A DNA stretch of 57,468 nucleotides, from positions 1-57,468 of IMG/VR virus record IMGVR_UViG_3300023276_000855. One strand, written 5' to 3'. The position numbers and the translations under genes were made by a program. Of this stretch, positions 54,581-57,468 are shown piece by piece. Position 1 is the stretch's first letter. The number at the start of each line of letters is the position of its first letter. The DNA is from a virus. Under the pieces are notes generated by a model. It searched no databases. It had not been told where the DNA came from and worked only from the letters and a program-made list of their open reading frames with translations.

Positions 54581-55198
54581 TTATTGTACATCGAATACTA
54601 CATAGTCATAACTACCATCTTCGTTGTGGCGTATACCTATATTCTCACAGTGAGAATCTGTATGTGCGACTCCAATATTACCTAGTTCACTAAGACCCCA
54701 AGAAATATCATCAGCAAACTTTAACTCTTCGTCATCTAACCCATCCTCTTCCTGATCATAATAATTATCACGCCAATCGGGTGATTTTTCCGACAATGAT
54801 TGTTCAATGGTGCATATATCCTCAGTAATATCTAATAATTCGGTCACATATGCATTATGTTCCTCTGACACATCAAATATATTGGCTACATTGGCAAATT
54901 TTCTCCTAGACTCTCTAATCTTAATTGCTGAATACATTTCCTCGTCAGAACTCGTCAATTTAACAACATAATCCTTTCCTCCAAAATTCACTAAGAATGC
55001 TGTACCCCAATGTCCACTTCCTATATCGGAAGCTCCTTCATAATCCATTTCAAAATCGTCATATTCTTCGTCAGACATAGCATCCACTTTGCCTTTAATA
55101 TTTTCATCAGCAATACCTAATTTAGCAAGAACCTCTAATTCATGCTTTACTGAATCGAATTCCCTATACTCGAATATATATTTCTTAAATGATTTCAT
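54581..55198 (-). CDS. Protein-kinase-like protein with capsid-targeting-like start
   Basis: 205 aa. N-terminus MKSFKKYIFEYREFDSVKHE resembles the T4 internal-protein targeting peptide. IGSGHWGTAFLV (residues 59-70) is a glycine-rich loop, Lys80 in YVVKL the ATP-anchoring Lys, HTDSHCENIG (179-188) the catalytic His-x-Asp-x4-Asn, and FDV (202-204) a DFG-like metal site. The protein ends right there, so the usual C-lobe helices are absent. It may be a minimal kinase injected with the DNA, phosphorylating host proteins as T7 gp0.7 does in another phage; activity is unproven. Confidence 0.65.
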   Translation of the reverse strand: MKSFKKYIFEYREFDSVKHELEVLAKLGIADENIKGKVDAMSDEEYDDFEMDYEGASDIGSGHWGTAFLVNFGGKDYVVKLTSSDEEMYSAIKIRESRRKFANVANIFDVSEEHNAYVTELLDITEDICTIEQSLSEKSPDWRDNYYDQEEDGLDDEELKFADDISWGLSELGNIGVAHTDSHCENIGIRHNEDGSYDYVVFDVQ

Positions 55199-56373
55199 TA
55201 TCCTACGAAAATCCCGATAGGTTCTGAATCACCAAATCCAGCACTTGGACCATCTAGCATTAATTCTTCTAATCTTTCCTTCTCTTGCAAACCTTCATTA
55301 AGTACAAGTTCACCATTTAAAGTTCCAGATCCTGGCAAAGATACATTTGAAATCTTTGTAAGTATGCGACCCCAAGTAATCTTAGTAAGAGCTAATGCAT
55401 ATTGATATACCCAAGGTTCTTTAATAATATCTCTAATTGGTCTTTCAACATAACATGAAATTACTCCCCAATATCTTGTATCTTTTGGTTGTGGATAGAG
55501 TTTTAAGTATTGAGTTCTCTGATCAAAATGTGTTTCTTTCTTGAGGGCAAGCACTTTTTCTCGTGTTTCTTGCCACTCTTTCATAGTATTCCACGATACT
55601 AGATCAAATCCAAAATTACCCATTGCATGACTGAAGAATGTTTGTTGAGCCATTGATTGCTCCATTGTGAATAGCGTATTAATACCTGTTGTAGATCCTT
55701 CATCAAACTCTTTAACTGCAATAACCTTTCTATATTCCATTGTATCGTAGTCAAATGCATTATTATATACCTCTACATCTTCCGCAACAGCACCTTCTTT
55801 AGTAATAGTTGTTTGTCCTGCCTTCTGGAAGCTGGCTGATAATGCTGGTAGATATTCAGTGATGTCTGTATAAACATCTCCTCCAATAATATCCATTTTA
55901 GGTATACCATTCTCTGGAATCACAGCACTTAGGGCTGAACTAGCAGTAAAGTCGCTATATTCGATAGGAGTTGTCACAACATACACTTCATTGGTATTAT
56001 CAATGGAAAAGTCGGGATTATTGCGAATTGTGGGGTCTTTTGCTAGTCTTTGGGCTGGTGTGAACCCAGTATTGGCTACTGTGAATAGGTGATCTAAACG
56101 AATTCCTCTATTCTTTTCATATAAATTACTATCAAATACTAAGTATTCCTCAGTATACCCTGCAAATTTAGTAAAAAATTCCATAGAAATACTAATATTT
56201 TCATACAATCCTTCAGGGTGTACCTCTACATTAATGGATGGATGTCCCAAACTATACAAAATTCGTTGTCCAAGGGCTTGAAAACTCTCAATTTTTGAGT
56301 TTAAGTTTGTGGATTGGAATGCGCTTATAGGTTTTACTTCGCACAGGTTACTATCATGAAGACTCATATGCAT
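55198..56373 (-). CDS. Conserved T4-like virion structural protein
   Basis: 391 aa. YVERPIRDIIKEPWVYQYALALTKITWGRILTKI then LPGSGTLNGELVLNEGLQEKERLEELM is a pattern I associate with a structural protein of T4-like marine and jumbo phages, near head and neck genes. ATG 56373 or 56367 (MSLHD). Precise place in the virion unknown. A CTAAATA late core lies directly upstream. Confidence 0.65.
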   Translation of the reverse strand: MHMSLHDSNLCEVKPISAFQSTNLNSKIESFQALGQRILYSLGHPSINVEVHPEGLYENISISMEFFTKFAGYTEEYLVFDSNLYEKNRGIRLDHLFTVANTGFTPAQRLAKDPTIRNNPDFSIDNTNEVYVVTTPIEYSDFTASSALSAVIPENGIPKMDIIGGDVYTDITEYLPALSASFQKAGQTTITKEGAVAEDVEVYNNAFDYDTMEYRKVIAVKEFDEGSTTGINTLFTMEQSMAQQTFFSHAMGNFGFDLVSWNTMKEWQETREKVLALKKETHFDQRTQYLKLYPQPKDTRYWGVISCYVERPIRDIIKEPWVYQYALALTKITWGRILTKISNVSLPGSGTLNGELVLNEGLQEKERLEELMLDGPSAGFGDSEPIGIFVG

Positions 56374-56380
56374 TATTTAG
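56374..56380 (-). promoter_or_regulatory. T4-like late promoter
   Basis: CTAAATA immediately before the start at 56373, which favours ATG 56367 as the translated start. Confidence 0.6.
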
Positions 56381-56438
56381 CATTTTACACTCACAACATC
56401 AAGTGATAGCTATTAAATAGTATTAATAACATCACACC

Positions 56439-57149
56439 ATGAATATAATCTATGTAAAAAATATGCTAGAGATATGTGCTATTGTAGCAGGACTAACTGT
56501 TACTTTGATACCAACATATCGCTGGATGAAAAACCGCATAAGGCGTAAGGAAGAGGAAGAAGAGGCTAAGGAAGATGAGAGAAAGACTCACAAAGCTATA
56601 TCTGAACAAACTCTAGAATCTATTAAAGGAATAGATATACGTTTAAAGAATGTGGAGGAGGAGATTACATTAAGTGATGGGTCTATAAAGAATTTTGTAC
56701 ACGTCATTAAAGCTGAAATTGATACCTCGAATTGGTTGAACCCTAGACCTATGTTTAGGACAACCACTTCTGGATTAAATATATTTGTAAATGAGGCATA
56801 TTGTCAAATCTGTAAATGTAAGTCTGAAGATCTCATCAATTTGGGATGGATGAATTTCCTCATATCCACCGAGATGGCAGACTCTATACATCGAAGATGG
56901 ATGTCTTTCGCACACGAACTGACTCAATATAATGATGTAATGCATTTTGTCACAAATGATGGGGAGGATAGAGGTAATTGGAATGTAGTTATCAAACCAT
57001 TGGGACCAACCACTTTACAAAAAAATGTACTATCTGACGATAGAACTATTATTAAAGAAGATGTGCATGAATATATATGGCACGGAACATTCAAACCAAA
57101 AGACGATATTGCTAAGAAAATTGCTGACAATCTGGGAATTCCATACTAA
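56439..57149 (+). CDS. Membrane-anchored PAS-domain protein
   Basis: 236 aa. A transmembrane helix (about residues 9-26, LEICAIVAGLTVTLIPTY), a charged coiled coil (about 30-85), then residues about 95-190 fitting a PAS domain: RPMFRTTTSGLNIFVNEAYCQICKCKSEDLINLGWMNFL and later strands. The C-terminus carries WHGTFKPK. PAS domains sense ligands or mediate dimers; here there is no histidine kinase or output domain. Located on the opposite strand to head genes, 27 nt after a TTAAATAG late core. Its role, perhaps in host membrane sensing or superinfection, is open. Confidence 0.65.
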   Translation: MNIIYVKNMLEICAIVAGLTVTLIPTYRWMKNRIRRKEEEEEAKEDERKTHKAISEQTLESIKGIDIRLKNVEEEITLSDGSIKNFVHVIKAEIDTSNWLNPRPMFRTTTSGLNIFVNEAYCQICKCKSEDLINLGWMNFLISTEMADSIHRRWMSFAHELTQYNDVMHFVTNDGEDRGNWNVVIKPLGPTTLQKNVLSDDRTIIKEDVHEYIWHGTFKPKDDIAKKIADNLGIPY

Positions 57150-57153
57150 ATAG
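57146..57153 (+). promoter_or_regulatory. T4-like late promoter
   Basis: CTAAATAG overlapping the stop of the PAS gene, 4 bases before the start at 57158. Confidence 0.6.
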
Positions 57154-57157
57154 ATGC

Positions 57158-57319
57158 ATGAGATATACACCCCCAACCAAATTAGCCATGCGTATAACTT
57201 ACGGTCTTTTAATAGGATCTATTATATTCACCATGTTTGATTATAATAGATTTTCTAATGTATGTTCCGTGATATCGACCTGTAATCTATTGGCAGCTAT
57301 TCAATTCAAAAAATATTAA
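57158..57319 (+). CDS. Small membrane protein, 53 aa
   Basis: MRYTPPTKLAMRITYGLLIG then SIIFTMF make a basic N-terminus and one transmembrane helix (about 14-27). A second hydrophobic stretch (VCSVISTCNLLAAI) follows. Late promoter directly upstream. Function unknown. Confidence 0.55.
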   Translation: MRYTPPTKLAMRITYGLLIGSIIFTMFDYNRFSNVCSVISTCNLLAAIQFKKY

Positions 57320-57335
57320 TTGAAAAAATAAAGAC

Positions 57336-57371
57336 AAAAAAAGCGAGGTAATTATACCTCGCTTTTTTTTT
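57336..57371. terminator. Bidirectional terminator
   Basis: GCGAGGTA-ATTA-TACCTCGC flanked by AAAAAAA and TTTTTTTTT. Confidence 0.95.
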
Positions 57372-57378
57372 ATATTTA

Positions 57379-57468
57379 TTATTCTATAGGAGCTTCGCCA
57401 CCAGCCTCCATTGGGGCTTCCTCGCCACCGATTGGCATTTCCTCTGCCATATCGCCCCCAGCAGCAGC
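57379..57468 (-). CDS. C-terminal end of a minus-strand gene (possibly portal)
   Basis: 29 codons open to the window edge, ending Glu-TAA; Ala/Gly/Glu/Pro/Met-rich (GGEEAPMEAGGEAPIE), a flexible acidic tail. In T4-like order the portal gene precedes the core and protease genes, so this may be the portal protein end, but there is no direct sequence evidence. Confidence 0.45.
   Translation of the reverse strand, partial: AAAGGDMAEEMPIGGEEAPMEAGGEAPIE

Overview
The window reads as a segment of a large, AT-rich, tailed bacteriophage of the T4-like (Straboviridae-related) myovirus lineage. Hallmarks are a T4-type head module (gp4-like head completion nuclease, gp21-like prohead protease, core peptide, gp22-like scaffold, gp23-like capsid), a gp5-like baseplate protein, T4-like late promoter motifs (CTAAATA / TATAAATA) just upstream of start codons, a tRNA cluster, class I ribonucleotide reductase, and a thymidylate-synthase-family enzyme. 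Almost no gene has a Shine-Dalgarno sequence. Starts sit in AT-rich contexts such as TAATAATATG, which is typical of phages of Bacteroidota, so a Flavobacteriia-like host is inferred but not proven.

Layout. (1) 1-13.7 kb, plus strand: a cassette of small, mostly unknown genes in short operons. Intrinsic terminators separate the operons, and 14 copies of a palindromic promoter-like repeat (GTAAAA-CTGT-TTTTAC) lie in the leaders. The cassette holds a GP88-family protein, an SprT-like protease, a protein with an SSB-like C-terminal tip, and two related genes, each with an in-frame UGA followed 12 nt later by a hairpin whose stem covaries. A stretch at 11.8-12.3 kb has iteron-like repeats and dyads, a candidate origin. 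(2) 14.4-18 kb, plus strand: three late genes that all start with a T4 capsid-targeting-like peptide. They encode a repeat protein, a zinc metallopeptidase-like protein and an ADP-ribosyltransferase-like protein, and are probably packaged and injected effectors. (3) 18-29 kb, minus strand: a long operon of small genes including a NADAR-family protein, ClpP, an HNH protein, MazG-like and nucleotidyltransferase-like proteins. (4) 29.1-33.8 kb: a GC-richer structured RNA candidate, a CHC2 zinc-finger protein, and nine tRNA genes (Gln, three Ser, Cys, Trp, Tyr, two CAU) with one tiny gene among them. (5) 34-44.4 kb: late and metabolic genes, including a sulfotransferase, a YadA-head-like fibre, a phosphoesterase, RNase H, a thymidylate synthase/hydroxymethylase-family enzyme next to two glycosyltransferases, and a lysis cassette (unimolecular spanin, holin-like, lysozyme). 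(6) 44.5-47.9 kb: NrdB, NrdA and a second ClpP-like protein. (7) 47.9-57.5 kb, minus strand: baseplate hub/spike and head genes, with a kinase-like gene that also carries a capsid-targeting-like N-terminus, and a membrane-anchored PAS protein on the plus strand.

How it fits together. Early genes are probably switched on through the palindromic repeats, possibly controlled by the ribbon-helix-helix-like protein at 12551. Virion and effector genes use the late promoters. The nucleotide genes supply DNA precursors, and the gp21-type protease could cleave the targeting peptides from packaged effectors. The strongest candidates for something undescribed are the paired UGA recoding signals, the structured RNA at about 29979-30220 and the packaged effector set.
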